The position numbers were made by a program, and so were the translations under genes. Of a DNA stretch of 64,000 nucleotides, positions 1-8,280 are shown piece by piece. The notes under the pieces were generated by a model. The model saw only the letters and a list, made by a program, of their open reading frames with translations. It was not told where the DNA came from and ran no database searches. Where the stretch lies: positions 1-64,000 of the forward strand of contig JAHCHE010000026.1 of assembly GCA_026129905.1 (NCBI GenBank), given 5' to 3'. The DNA is from Bryobacteraceae bacterium (GTDB taxonomy: Bacteria; Acidobacteriota; Terriglobia; Bryobacterales; Bryobacteraceae). The first letter of the stretch is position 1. Each line of letters starts with the position of its first letter.

Positions 1-1
1 A

Positions 2-421
2 CTGGCCGAGACCGGCCCCGCCGACCGCACCGCCCTTCTGGGCGCCGCCTGGTTCGCCAACGCGTACCTTTTCTCGCTGCTGCACCGCTACCAGGCCCAG
101 GCCCGCTGCGACTATTACCGCGCGCTGAAGCAACTGTCGCTGGTCCGCACCGGCGAAGCGGGCTTTCTGCCGCAGGCGCCGCCCCCGGCCCCGCCCCAGC
201 CCGTCGAACCCGGCCCCGCGCCGCAAAAAAGCGAAACGAACCCACCGCCCCCGGCCGCCAAGGCCGCCGCGGCGGCCACAAAAAGCGAAACGAACCCAAC
301 CATCGCCGAATTTCCGCTCAAGTGGGACAGTTCGTCTCTCCCGTACCTCCCCACCGCCGACGAATTCGACCGGATTATCGCCGGCGCGAAGGACGATTCT
401 TGGTTTTTGAAGAAAAAATAG
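2..421 (+). CDS. C-terminal part of a hypothetical protein (5' end outside the window)
   Basis: An open frame enters from the left edge and ends at TAG 419-421, giving 139 residues. It starts with a helical stretch containing HRYQAQARCDYYRALKQL, continues into a Pro/Ala-rich linker in which the unit KSETNP occurs twice, and ends in a Lys-rich tail. The helical HRYxxxxxxxYYRAL pattern resembles the C-terminal region of the large family of acidobacterial hypothetical proteins whose N-terminus reads STGPRTPEGKARS; that link is from memory and not tested. No enzymatic motif is visible. The two KSETNP units are encoded by a short imperfect DNA repeat (about 226-246 and 280-300). Confidence 0.6.
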   Translation: MAETGPADRTALLGAAWFANAYLFSLLHRYQAQARCDYYRALKQLSLVRTGEAGFLPQAPPPAPPQPVEPGPAPQKSETNPPPPAAKAAAAATKSETNPTIAEFPLKWDSSSLPYLPTADEFDRIIAGAKDDSWFLKKK

Positions 422-448
422 CCTCGCCAGAGTGGCCGATTATGGATC

Positions 449-489
449 TCTCCGCGTCTTCTCTGCGATCTCTGCGTCTCTGTGGTGAA
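449..489. repeat. CACAGAGACGCAGAG-type dispersed repeat
   Basis: Read on the minus strand, this segment is a run of related short words: CACAGAGACGCAGAG, then CGCAGAGAAG, then CGCGGAGAG. Very similar CACAGAGACACAGAG strings are scattered in intergenic DNA of many unrelated environmental bacteria; that is general knowledge, not checked here. It lies just downstream of the partial gene and before decayed gene fragments. No second copy was found in this window. Confidence 0.5.
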
Positions 490-580
490 GTATCGGAATA
501 GGCGTGGGGCGATGGTTCCGCTCCAACTTCGGTACTACGTGACTCGCCTGCGCCGCTCTTAGACTGGCGTATCTCCGAGG

Positions 581-682
581 GCCGATGCCCGCCGCGAGAG
601 CCAGGATCGAGACCACCGCGAAAACCGGCGCTCGTCCCAGCCCCCGGACGCCGTGAAGGAGATCGCGCAGAATGCTTGCCAT
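581..682 (-). pseudogene. N-terminal remnant of an ADOP/FtsX-type ABC permease
   Basis: An ATG at 682 opens a frame beginning MASILRDLLHGVRGLGRAP, followed by a hydrophobic stretch ending LALAAGIG. This is the characteristic N-terminus of ADOP permeases, where the family continues with GIGANTAIF. Here the frame runs out of homology immediately after GIG, and no rest of the roughly 800-residue protein follows. An intact member lies at 12992-15442. Interpreted as a deletion remnant. Confidence 0.6.
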
Positions 683-745
683 GGGAGCTTATCTGGCATA
701 ACGGAATCCGGTTATCTGTTGTCCCCGGAATCTCGTGCCGTGACA

Positions 746-805
746 ATCCCGCTCCTTCCCCGTAAACTTCAGCTTGAACGTGTCCCCCGCCTCGTCAGCC
801 TTGAC
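746..805 (-). pseudogene. Remnant of an RHS-repeat core
   Basis: On the minus strand one frame reads VKADEAGDTFKLKFTGKERD and then loses similarity. KFTGKERD followed by a GLDYFGARYY-like stretch is the hallmark of the RHS core. The following residues here (CHGTRFRG) do not continue that motif, so only a scrap survives. Short sequence, so the call is tentative; it fits the other debris in this interval. Confidence 0.45.
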
Positions 806-1318
806 CCAGGCCTCCTTTTGCCTACCTGATCAGAGAAGAGGTGCAAGCTCTAACTGCCAAGCCCTACGAAGTTCTTTGCATTTTTGAGGGAAAATCGCCG
901 CCCTCGATGCTATTCCCGTCGGTTACGGCTGTGAAAGTATAATTATCCGAAATAGGAAACCGGAACATCCAGTCACATGGTATTTTCCGCGCCCCCGCGG
1001 CGGATTACTCCCCTATCCGCGGCAGCTTACAAGCCATGCGCCCGCGTAACTAGCGGGAATGCCCATTGGCCCCAGGCTATAATAGCTGCGGCAAGGCGTG
1101 TTGTCCCGCCGCGCCTCGGTCTCTGACAATTGAATCTCGCGTCCCCACCGCCGGCCACTTTCCGCGCATGAAAACTAACAATTCGAACCCAATCCCAAAA
1201 TCGGACACTGCTGCAAAATTCCACACACCCCGCCGTCCCGTCGTGACCCAACCGGCGTCTGGTCAGGCCGGTGGCGCGCCGCCGTTCGGCGCGAGGCCGC
1301 CTGCCGCTCAATTAGTGC
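806..1318. other. Intergenic region with no supported gene
   Basis: About 500 bases in which no frame shows a credible start, ribosome binding site and recognisable protein. Several open frames of 80 to 95 codons occur on both strands, but their composition looks like GC-rich non-coding read-through. With the fragments at 581-805 this makes a gene-decay zone between the partial gene on the left and the TonB receptor on the right. Confidence 0.5.
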
Positions 1319-3643
1319 TTAGAAGAACCGCACGCGGTACGTAAAGCGGACGCCGCGGCCGATTTCCGGAGCCAATTCCTTAATGAAGGACGAGTGGTTG
1401 CGATAGAGCTGGTCTGAAAGATTGAACGTGTTCACCGCGAACTGGTGGACCAGATGGCCGCGGGCGATCGAATAGGTCGCTCTGATGTTGAACAGGCCGT
1501 AGCCGGCGGTCGGCGTTTCACCGGTGAAGGTGCGGTCCTGGCGGTTGACGAGGACCAGTTCGGGGCGGACGATGAACCCCCTGTAGTTGAACTCGAGGCC
1601 CGTGCGGCCGCGCAGCGGAGGGATGCGGGGCAGGGGCGTGCCCGAACCCTTTTCTTCGGCATTGACGTAGTCGGCGCCGGCGTTCAGCCAGACGCCGTGG
1701 ACCAGGCGCACGCTGGCGGTCGCTTCCGAGCCGACAAAGCGGCTGTCGGCCTGGGCGAACTCGTGGACTTGGAGTCCGCTTTCCACCTCGCCGGTGGAGA
1801 AAGGAAACACGAAGCCGCCGAAGTCGTAGTAGAAGAAATTCGCTTCCGCCTGGACACGTTCGGTCTGATGGCGCAGCGACAGGTCGATTCCGTTCCCGGT
1901 CTCTGCGCCGAGGTTCTGATTGCCGATTTCCCAGGCGAGGTTGCCGACATGGGGGCCGTCGTTGTAGAGCTCCTCGAGCGCCGGCGGGCGGTACGACCGG
2001 GCGTAGTTGGCGACGAAGGCGCCTCCCTGCCAGAGGCCGACGTTAATGCCGGCGGCGCCGGACGCCCCGGTGAACGAGCGGTTGCGGAACTGGAGCGACT
2101 CGCCGTCGCGAAGCAGGTTCCCGGGCGCGTAGCGGGCGTATTCCACGCGCCCGCCGAACTGGAACTTCACGCGTTCGAAGTCGAGTTCTTCGAGGGCGAA
2201 ACCGGCCAGCCCCTGCTGGTCGACGGCCGGGGCGAGCGCCTCGTCGCCGGTGGCGTTGTAGGCTCGCGCCATGCCCCAGAAGCCGAAGCGTCCGGACCAG
2301 TGGGACCGGCGCGCCTGCTCGAACTGGCCGCGATAAATGAATTGCTTGTTGTTGAACCGGGTTCCGACGTGTTGCTGGCCGTCCTCGAGGACTTCGATTT
2401 CGTTGTGGCGCCAGCGGGTGAAGTTGGCGCGGAGAACGAACTGGTCCAGCGCGCGGCTGAGATTTCGCACGCCCCAGTTGAACTGATAGGCCTCGCGGTT
2501 GGTGGCAAGTTCGATCCGGTCAGCTTCGGGGCCGTGCTCTTCTTCGGCGTCGTGATCCTCTTCGCCGTGGTCCTCGTCATCGTGGTCCCCAACGTCGTCA
2601 CCGTGGCCTCCGTGAGCTTCGAACGTGTGGGCGAACGGGACGCCGTAGCGCCCCTTGTTGTATTCGGCGCTGGCGCTGAAGAACTGCTTGTCGCCGTATC
2701 GCCCGAAGCCGGCGTCTCCGCTCCAGAGGCGCGTGTCGGAGTTGGGAATCTTGCCGATGGGGGTGCTGTAATCGCCGCTGGACTGGCCGCTGCCTCCTCC
2801 CCAGATGAGCCACTCCTTGTGCCCCAGTTCAAAACCCGCCGAGCCGCTGCCAAAGCCGTTCGCGGAACCTCCGCTTCCGGAGACGAAGCCGCGCAGGCCT
2901 CCGTGCGGGTGCTCGTGGAAGGCGTGGTGGCGAGTAATCGCGTTCACGGTACCGCCAAGGGCGTTGCCGCCGTAGAGCAGGGTGCCGGGGCCTTTGACGA
3001 CCTCCAGCCGGTCGAGCGTGCCGGTATTGATCGACTCGCCGTGATCGCCGGACTGGGAGGACAGCGTACCCGTTCGGATGCCGTCCTGCAAAATCAGCAC
3101 GCGGTCGCCGTCGAAGCCGCGAATGATGGGACGTTCGGTTCCTGGTCCGAAGCTGCGCTTGGCGATGCCGTTGCCGGGCTGGTTGGCAAGCGTCTCGCCG
3201 AGGGAAGGGGCGATCTGCTGGGCCAGGTCGAACGAGTCGCGGCTGTCGACGGACTGAAAGGCGTCGAAAGTGGATTCCGTTTTCCCGCTGGCGGTAACGG
3301 TCACCTGCTGGCGCAGCGTGGCGAGGTTCAGTTCCAGCTTCGCCGTCGTCGTCTCGCCGGGTTTGACGGTGACGGCCTGGCTGATCTCGGTGAGCGCGAC
3401 GTCGGCATGCGCGTCGAGATTGTAGGCGCCAGGGGGCACGTTCTCGAACGTGAAACGGCCTTCATGATTCGTGGATGCTGTGCGATTCAGTTCCACCAGA
3501 TGAACCGACGCTGCGTGTACCGGGTCGCCGGTCCTGGCGAGGACGACCTGGCCCTCGATTCTTCCTGGGGATTGCGATAACACAATGCCGGCGGACATCG
3601 AGACAATGACGGCCGCCAGGCGGATGAATATCGATTTCCGCAT
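1319..3643 (-). CDS. TonB-dependent receptor with His/Asp-rich metal-binding loop
   Basis: 774-residue outer-membrane receptor. A signal peptide covers about residues 1-23. A carboxypeptidase-regulatory-like domain (about 28-108) precedes the plug domain (about 135-240, with IIRGFDGDRVLILQDGIRTG and the VVKGPGTLLYGGNALGG signature). The rest is beta-barrel ending in aromatic FFxx-type residues (YRVRFF). An external loop at about residues 335-375 is packed with His, Asp and Glu (HDDEDHGEEDHDAEEEHG), as in zinc receptors such as ZnuD, so a divalent metal or metallophore is the likely substrate (inference). A GAGGAGA ribosome binding site precedes ATG 3643. A small CxxC protein lies directly upstream on the same strand. 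Confidence 0.88.
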   Translation of the reverse strand: MRKSIFIRLAAVIVSMSAGIVLSQSPGRIEGQVVLARTGDPVHAASVHLVELNRTASTNHEGRFTFENVPPGAYNLDAHADVALTEISQAVTVKPGETTTAKLELNLATLRQQVTVTASGKTESTFDAFQSVDSRDSFDLAQQIAPSLGETLANQPGNGIAKRSFGPGTERPIIRGFDGDRVLILQDGIRTGTLSSQSGDHGESINTGTLDRLEVVKGPGTLLYGGNALGGTVNAITRHHAFHEHPHGGLRGFVSGSGGSANGFGSGSAGFELGHKEWLIWGGGSGQSSGDYSTPIGKIPNSDTRLWSGDAGFGRYGDKQFFSASAEYNKGRYGVPFAHTFEAHGGHGDDVGDHDDEDHGEEDHDAEEEHGPEADRIELATNREAYQFNWGVRNLSRALDQFVLRANFTRWRHNEIEVLEDGQQHVGTRFNNKQFIYRGQFEQARRSHWSGRFGFWGMARAYNATGDEALAPAVDQQGLAGFALEELDFERVKFQFGGRVEYARYAPGNLLRDGESLQFRNRSFTGASGAAGINVGLWQGGAFVANYARSYRPPALEELYNDGPHVGNLAWEIGNQNLGAETGNGIDLSLRHQTERVQAEANFFYYDFGGFVFPFSTGEVESGLQVHEFAQADSRFVGSEATASVRLVHGVWLNAGADYVNAEEKGSGTPLPRIPPLRGRTGLEFNYRGFIVRPELVLVNRQDRTFTGETPTAGYGLFNIRATYSIARGHLVHQFAVNTFNLSDQLYRNHSSFIKELAPEIGRGVRFTYRVRFF

Positions 3644-3757
3644 GGACTCTTCTCCTCATCAGATTGCTTTCTACGGACGCCAACTGGAATTGCGCTGACG
3701 CGCTCGCGGAACACGCCCGGCGTCCAAATCGGGCGCGCCGGAACAAAGAGAAGAAGG

Positions 3758-4090
3758 TTATGCGGGAGGCGCTCGCGGCGGCTGGCCGTCGAGAAAGAAT
3801 TCCGATTCCGAGGCGGCTTCGTCGCCCGGCGCGAGCGCCACAAAGACTTCGGGGACCGAGAAGTCGACGGAATCGCAGCCGGCGATCCAGGGAAGCTGGC
3901 TGAGTTGGCAGAACTTGCAGTTGTGCGCGGGTTTGCCGGAATGGAGGACGCTTTGGGAGACGGCGAACGTCGTGATGGACAGCAGCGCAAACACGCCAAC
4001 GAGCGCGAGCGTACGCACAAGCGGCGCGCTGAGTAGGCGCTTGGTTGGGCTCCCAGGCCTCAGGCAAGAACCTCCGACAACCTGCATCAT
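3758..4090 (-). CDS. Small exported or membrane-anchored protein with CKFC motif
   Basis: 110 residues from ATG 4090 (a second ATG at 4087 is equally possible). A transmembrane or signal segment (LVGVFALLSITTFAVSQSV) is followed by a short periplasmic region with HNCKFCQLSQLPW and an acidic tail. It is not assigned to a named family. It lies 114 bases upstream of the His-rich TonB receptor on the same strand, and small Cys/His proteins often sit beside metal receptors, so a role in metal handling is a guess. A longer frame reaching 4354 would overlap the ferredoxin and is not used. The ribosome binding site is weak. Confidence 0.6.
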   Translation of the reverse strand: MMQVVGGSCLRPGSPTKRLLSAPLVRTLALVGVFALLSITTFAVSQSVLHSGKPAHNCKFCQLSQLPWIAGCDSVDFSVPEVFVALAPGDEAASESEFFLDGQPPRAPPA

Positions 4091-4203
4091 AGCACAGGTG
4101 GTTCCGCGGGAAGGATTGCCGCGCTGGGTGTTTTCGCTCAACTTACGCCGATTCGGGCGAATTTGCTCTGCCTGGGGCAGGGGAGGCGGCCGAACGAACG
4201 CCG

Positions 4204-4261
4204 TTGTTTCTAACAGCTTGAAGGATATATTCAGGCCCGAATCACTGGCATGTAAATTGCC
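4204..4261 (+). promoter_or_regulatory. Tandem sigma-70 and sigma-54 type promoters for the ferredoxin
   Basis: TTGTTT (4204-4209) and TATATT (4226-4231) are separated by 16 bases and form a plausible sigma-70 promoter. Downstream, TGGCATGTAAATTGCC has the sigma-54 signature GG-N10-GC (GG 4247-4248, GC 4259-4260) in its TGGCA-N5-TTGC form. Both read toward the ferredoxin ATG at 4280. No TGTCC/GGACA-type upstream site was noticed here. Confidence 0.5.
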
Positions 4262-4279
4262 GGTCTCGAGAGCGAACCT

Positions 4280-4537
4280 ATGGCTTACGTAATAGTCGAT
4301 ACCTGCACCAAAGACAATGAATGCATCGACGCGTGCCCGGTGGATTGCATCCATCCGAAGCCGGAGGAGGCAAACTACGAAGAAGCGCCTCAGCTTTTTG
4401 TAAACCCGGAAGAGTGCATCGACTGCGGCGCGTGCATCCCGGTGTGCCCGACCGAGTCCATCTACGTGCTGGAGGAACTCCCGGCCGACAAGATGGCGGC
4501 GATCGCCCGCAACTCCGGTTACTACGGCATGAACTGA
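4280..4537 (+). CDS. Ferredoxin, FdxA-like, with two iron-sulfur clusters
   Basis: 85 residues. Cys9, Cys15, Cys19-Pro20 and Cys23 are followed by Cys46, Cys49, Cys52 and Cys56-Pro57. The spacing C-x5-C-x3-C-P resembles seven- or eight-iron FdxA ferredoxins, in which Cys9, Cys15 and Cys56 would hold one cluster and Cys19, Cys46, Cys49 and Cys52 a [4Fe-4S] cluster. It is a soluble cytoplasmic electron carrier with no partner enzyme next to it. The N-terminus MAYVIVDTC fits the family start exactly. Tandem sigma-70/sigma-54 promoter candidates lie just upstream. Confidence 0.9.
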   Translation: MAYVIVDTCTKDNECIDACPVDCIHPKPEEANYEEAPQLFVNPEECIDCGACIPVCPTESIYVLEELPADKMAAIARNSGYYGMN

Positions 4538-4656
4538 TCCGGGCGGAGGGCGGCTCGCCGACGCGACCGGACGCCTGGATAGCGGTAAGATAAGTCGGAT
4601 AGCGTCTCCGCGAGACGGGCGCGACTGCGTCAGGATCCGGAAATCCGCGCCCGTTC

Positions 4657-5433
4657 ATGCCTCCGCTAATCGAATACAGCAACGTCACCGTCAGCCGGGG
4701 CGACCGCATCGCCCTCAACAGCCTGACTTTGTCCATCGGTCTGGGTGAGCATGTCGCGGTCCTGGGGCCGAACGGTTCCGGCAAGTCCTCGCTGATCAAG
4801 ACGATCACGCGCGAGTGCTATCCCCGGCTGATTCCCGGTTCCTATCTCCGGATTCTAGGCCAGGAAGCCTGGAACATTTTTGAGCTGCGGCCGCTGTTGG
4901 GGATCGTCTCGAACGACCTGGTGGACACCTGCACGGGAAACTACTCGGGCGGGGAAATCGTCCTCTCCGGATTCTTCTCCAGCGTGGGCATCTGGCCGCA
5001 TCATCACGTGACGGAGGAGATGGAGGCCCGGGCGCGGGCGGTGATGGAACTGCTTGAGATCTCCCACCTGGCCGAGCGCGGAATGACGGAGCTTTCAACC
5101 GGGGAGGCGCGGCGGGTGCTGATCGCTCGGGCGCTGGTGCACGATCCGAAGGCGCTGGTGCTGGACGAGCCGACGGCCAGCCTCGATCTTCACGCCACCT
5201 ATGAGCTGCGCAACATCCTCAGGAAGATCGCCCAAGGCGGGACAGGCGTCATCATGGTGACGCACCACCTTCACGACATCATTCCGGAGATCGGGCGGGT
5301 GATCCTGCTGAAGGAAGGACGCGTCTTCGCGGACGGTCCGAAGCACAATGTGCTGGAGGCGGACACGCTGGCGGCGCTCTTCGGCACGCGTTTCGAGTTG
5401 ACGAGGCGGGACGGCTTCTACCACCTTTGGTGA
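4657..5433 (+). CDS. ABC transporter ATP-binding protein (orphan)
   Basis: 258-residue ATPase. Walker A GPNGSGKSS is at about 37-45, the signature LSTGEARRVL at about 146, Walker B ALVLDEPT follows, and the switch histidine lies in MVTHH. The N-terminal half carries VSNDLVDTCTGNYSGGEIV between Walker A and the signature, as in ModF/YlmA-like single-domain ATPases. No permease is transcribed with it; the neighbouring ABC-2 permease is on the opposite strand and has its own ATPase. Substrate unknown. A short GTGACG...CGTCAC inverted repeat just after the stop separates it from the convergent permease. Confidence 0.88.
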   Translation: MPPLIEYSNVTVSRGDRIALNSLTLSIGLGEHVAVLGPNGSGKSSLIKTITRECYPRLIPGSYLRILGQEAWNIFELRPLLGIVSNDLVDTCTGNYSGGEIVLSGFFSSVGIWPHHHVTEEMEARARAVMELLEISHLAERGMTELSTGEARRVLIARALVHDPKALVLDEPTASLDLHATYELRNILRKIAQGGTGVIMVTHHLHDIIPEIGRVILLKEGRVFADGPKHNVLEADTLAALFGTRFELTRRDGFYHLW

Positions 5434-5443
5434 CGCGAGCTCG

Positions 5444-7054
5444 TCACGCGGCGACGGGACCGCCGCGCTCGCCGAAGGCGGCCAGGGTTTCCTCGCGGCG
5501 CCGGTTCAGGTTCGTCGCGGCGGAATCGAGAGCGATCCAGTAGACCACGCCGCCGAGCGCCGCGTCGAAGGCCAGCACGCCGAAGAAGGCGGCGTTGCTG
5601 TCGAAAGCCCACCGGGCCAGGTAGGCCAGCGCCAGCGGAGCCGCCATAATCGGGAGAATAGCCATCAACAATGCCTGGAACCTGGAAGCCGAGCTCGCCC
5701 GCCAGGATTGCTTGGGGTCGATCGGGCGGGGGTAGCGGCTTGAACCGATGTTGCCGATGGCGAGCGCATAGAGGGTGAAGATCGCCGTCACGCAACCGGC
5801 CTCCACCAGCTTGGCCGCCGTCACCGGCATGCGGACCAGCAAGCACACAATCGTCACAACGAAGAACTCCAGCAGCACCACCAGGGCCACCGCGAGGTTC
5901 TTGCCGGTTAGTACCTTCCACATCGGAACGGCGGCGGCGAAGTAGATCTGGACCGCGCCGCGGTCGAATCCCAGGCAGTTCCAGAACGTCGCCTCGCTCA
6001 ACAGGAGAACGGCGTAGATGGTGACGAACGTCAGGTAATTGTCCGCGAAGAAGGACCCGCCTTGCTGAAAGCCGCGGGCGGCCATCGGCAGCCATATCAG
6101 CAAACCGAAGCTGAACCCCATCAGAAAGGCGAGGCGGAAGCGGGGCGCGCGCGGGAGGAAGCGGATTTCCTTTTCGACAAGCGCGGCCAGCGGGTCGCCC
6201 AGGAACATGGAGGGCAGGCGGTAGAGGCGATCGCGCCATCCCGCCGACGATGCGGCCGACGCCTGCACCATGCCGGCTTCATCGCGGTCGAAGCGGAGGC
6301 CGCGCTCGAACTGCCAGCGGCCAAAGGCGTAGGCCAAGCCGGTCCAGAAGGCGAGAGCAAGCCAGGGGGCAAGGCCCGCTTGTCCAGCCGCGATGCTTCC
6401 GGCGGCGCCCCAGGGCCACAGCGACTGCGTCGGGGAATGGAGGACCTTCGCGACCCGTTCGTGCGATCCGGTAAGCAGGATAATCTGAGGCAGCGCCGCC
6501 GCGAGTACGAATAGCACCAGCGCGATCTCCCGGATAAGCCTCCGGGCTGCGAGGCGCGTGAGCAGGCTCCGAACTCCGACGGCGGCGAGAAGATTCATCG
6601 CGGCGAATGGAAGGAAGCCGGCGGGGGCCCACCAAGGGAGCAACGGGTTGCGGAGCAGGCCGACCGTCGCGCCGGCGAGGACAATGAGCACTTCGGAAGC
6701 CGTGCTGAGCCGCAGCAGGACGTCGAGCCCGAACAACTGCTTTCTTGGGATCGGATAGGGGAGCACCTGCTTCAAGTCGATGGCCGCGCCCGTGGAAAGC
6801 ATCAGGATAGGAACGAACTGCCAATAGGCCAGCGCCAGCAGAAGGGCCGCGCGCAGGGTCCCGCCGAGCGCCTCGAGGTTGGTGGCGCGCGCCAGAAACA
6901 CGGCTGTCATCACCGCCCCAGTCGTCCACAGGCCATACCAGACGGCGCCCATCGCCGCGACGACAACAAACTGGGAGGCGGCGCGCCGTCCGAGCAGATT
7001 CCGGGCGATTCTGGCCTGGGCCCAAAGAACCGCCCGCACTTCGGCGAAAGGCAT
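5444..7054 (-). CDS. ABC-2 type exporter membrane subunit
   Basis: 536-residue polytopic membrane protein with about ten to twelve hydrophobic segments and no soluble domain. It starts at ATG 7054 immediately after the TGA (7055-7057) of the ATPase gene, so the two are translationally coupled and form one exporter. Residues RDEAGMVQAS and LVEKEIRFLPRAPRFRL mark the cytoplasmic loop of large ABC-2 permeases. Substrate cannot be inferred. Confidence 0.82.
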   Translation of the reverse strand: MPFAEVRAVLWAQARIARNLLGRRAASQFVVVAAMGAVWYGLWTTGAVMTAVFLARATNLEALGGTLRAALLLALAYWQFVPILMLSTGAAIDLKQVLPYPIPRKQLFGLDVLLRLSTASEVLIVLAGATVGLLRNPLLPWWAPAGFLPFAAMNLLAAVGVRSLLTRLAARRLIREIALVLFVLAAALPQIILLTGSHERVAKVLHSPTQSLWPWGAAGSIAAGQAGLAPWLALAFWTGLAYAFGRWQFERGLRFDRDEAGMVQASAASSAGWRDRLYRLPSMFLGDPLAALVEKEIRFLPRAPRFRLAFLMGFSFGLLIWLPMAARGFQQGGSFFADNYLTFVTIYAVLLLSEATFWNCLGFDRGAVQIYFAAAVPMWKVLTGKNLAVALVVLLEFFVVTIVCLLVRMPVTAAKLVEAGCVTAIFTLYALAIGNIGSSRYPRPIDPKQSWRASSASRFQALLMAILPIMAAPLALAYLARWAFDSNAAFFGVLAFDAALGGVVYWIALDSAATNLNRRREETLAAFGERGGPVAA

Positions 7055-7828
7055 TCAGCTACTCAGCCATCCGAGAGGCTCGGCGGAGCGATCGACCCCG
7101 ACCGCGCGGACGAACGTGTCTTCCAGGGATTCCCGAGCCTCGCGGAGGTACGCCATTTCGGCGTCCATGACGATCCTGCCTTCATGAATGATCACCACGC
7201 GGTCGCAGAGCCGCTCTACGACCTCGAGGACATGGGAGGTCAGAAAGATCGTGGCGCCGCGGCGCACCTGTTCCTGCAACAGGTCTTTCATCAGCCGCGC
7301 GCCGACGGCATCCACGCCCTCGAAGGGTTCATCGAGCAGGAACAGCTTCGGCCGGTGGATCAGCGCGGCGGCCATGGAGAGCCGCTTGCGCATCCCTTTC
7401 GAGTAGTCGGCGATCAGCTTGCGTTTGGCGCCGTCGAGTTCGAACAGGACGATCAACTCGCGAGTCCGCTCACGGGCGACGGCGCGGTCCAGCCCATAGA
7501 TGCGGCCGGAGAACTCCAGGAATTCCGGTCCGGTGAGATGGTCGAACAGGAGGGATTCGTCGGGGACCAGCCCGATCTGCCGTTTGGCTTCCGTTTCGCG
7601 CTCCGGGATCGGGAGGCCGAGCAGGCGAATGGTTCCCGAGGTCGGGGGAGCGAGGCCGGTCAGCATGCGGATGGTGGTCGTCTTGCCGGCGCCGTTCGGG
7701 CCGAGGAAGCCGAAGAAGGAGCCGCTGGCGACGGTGAGGTTCAGGCCGTCCACCGCCGGTTTGTTGCCATAGACTTTCCGCAGGTCGATGGTCTCGATTG
7801 CCGCCGGGGCGCCCGTCATCTGCTTCAT
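7055..7828 (-). CDS. ABC-2 type exporter ATP-binding subunit
   Basis: 257 residues with Walker A FLGPNGAGKTTT (about 42-53), signature YSKGMRKRL, Walker B LFLLDEPFEGVD and switch His in TSHVLEVVE. These are typical of CcmA/DrrA-like ATPases of drug, lipid or Na+ exporters. It is the first gene of a two-gene operon with the ABC-2 permease, whose start codon abuts this stop. It is divergent from the small gene at 7883. Confidence 0.9.
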   Translation of the reverse strand: MKQMTGAPAAIETIDLRKVYGNKPAVDGLNLTVASGSFFGFLGPNGAGKTTTIRMLTGLAPPTSGTIRLLGLPIPERETEAKRQIGLVPDESLLFDHLTGPEFLEFSGRIYGLDRAVARERTRELIVLFELDGAKRKLIADYSKGMRKRLSMAAALIHRPKLFLLDEPFEGVDAVGARLMKDLLQEQVRRGATIFLTSHVLEVVERLCDRVVIIHEGRIVMDAEMAYLREARESLEDTFVRAVGVDRSAEPLGWLSS

Positions 7829-7882
7829 TATGCCACCGCCGGCGCACGTCTCCCGCTCGGCGATACTGGTAATGGAGGGCTT

Positions 7883-8128
7883 ATGAACCAGGCTGGTATT
7901 TGGGCGGCGTTGATTGGAGGAGGCGTGCTGGCATCGGTGGGGATGGCGCGCCGGTCGCGCGCCGGTTACGCGGCGGCGGCCGTGGGCGGAGCGATGATCG
8001 CGGAGGGCGTGCGGCGATGGCGGCTGAACTGCGCGACCAGCCGGTCCCAGGACAATGCCGTCGAGGTCGCCTCGGAGGATTCCTTCCCCGCCAGCGACCC
8101 GCCGGCCTGGACAAGCGCGTCGCTGTAG
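7883..8128 (+). CDS. Small conserved membrane protein with SFPASDPP tail
   Basis: 81 residues. The first half is hydrophobic with Gly/Ala-rich helices (WAALIGGGVLASVGMA and AAAAVGGAMIAEGV). The C-terminus carries VEVASEDSFPASDPPAWT, a short motif common in small uncharacterised bacterial proteins. ATG 7883 is preceded by GGAGGG at close spacing. A longer upstream extension of the frame would overlap the ABC ATPase antisense and is rejected. Function unknown. Confidence 0.75.
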   Translation: MNQAGIWAALIGGGVLASVGMARRSRAGYAAAAVGGAMIAEGVRRWRLNCATSRSQDNAVEVASEDSFPASDPPAWTSASL

Positions 8129-8238
8129 GCGAGCCCGCCGATGGCCTTTCCCGGCGCGGCGCAGAGATCCTGAAGGCGCTGCGTAACCCTGTGTGCCTTT
8201 TGCGCCGCCTTTTCATCATAATTAGGTAGATGATGTGA

Positions 8239-8253
8239 GGCGGCTCAGCCGCC
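8239..8253. repeat. Short perfect hairpin GGCGGC-TCA-GCCGCC
   Basis: Six-base-pair GC hairpin with a three-base loop, 27 bases before the RND adaptor start. It could be a transcript-stabilising stem or a remnant of the GC-rich hairpin repeats seen at 12722 and 15582. There is no T-tract, so it is not a convincing terminator. Confidence 0.35.
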
Positions 8254-8280
8254 GTGTATCGAAACGAAAGGTCGTCCTTG

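Noticed and set aside
1066..1344. Plus-strand frame of 92 codons ahead of the TonB receptor
   Set aside because: Overlaps the receptor 3' end, low-complexity Pro/Arg content and no ribosome binding site.
1445..3580. Open frame of about 700 codons antisense to the TonB receptor
   Set aside because: It mirrors the receptor in a high-GC genome, has no start signal or recognisable domain, and the receptor frame has a full domain series.
3758..4354. 198-residue version of the small CxxC protein
   Set aside because: The extension overlaps the ferredoxin start and promoter and contains no signal-peptide-like beginning; the inner ATG at 4090 gives a coherent protein.
8129..8280. Riboswitch ahead of the RND adaptor
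   Set aside because: Only one six-base-pair hairpin is present; no conserved aptamer motif or terminator.
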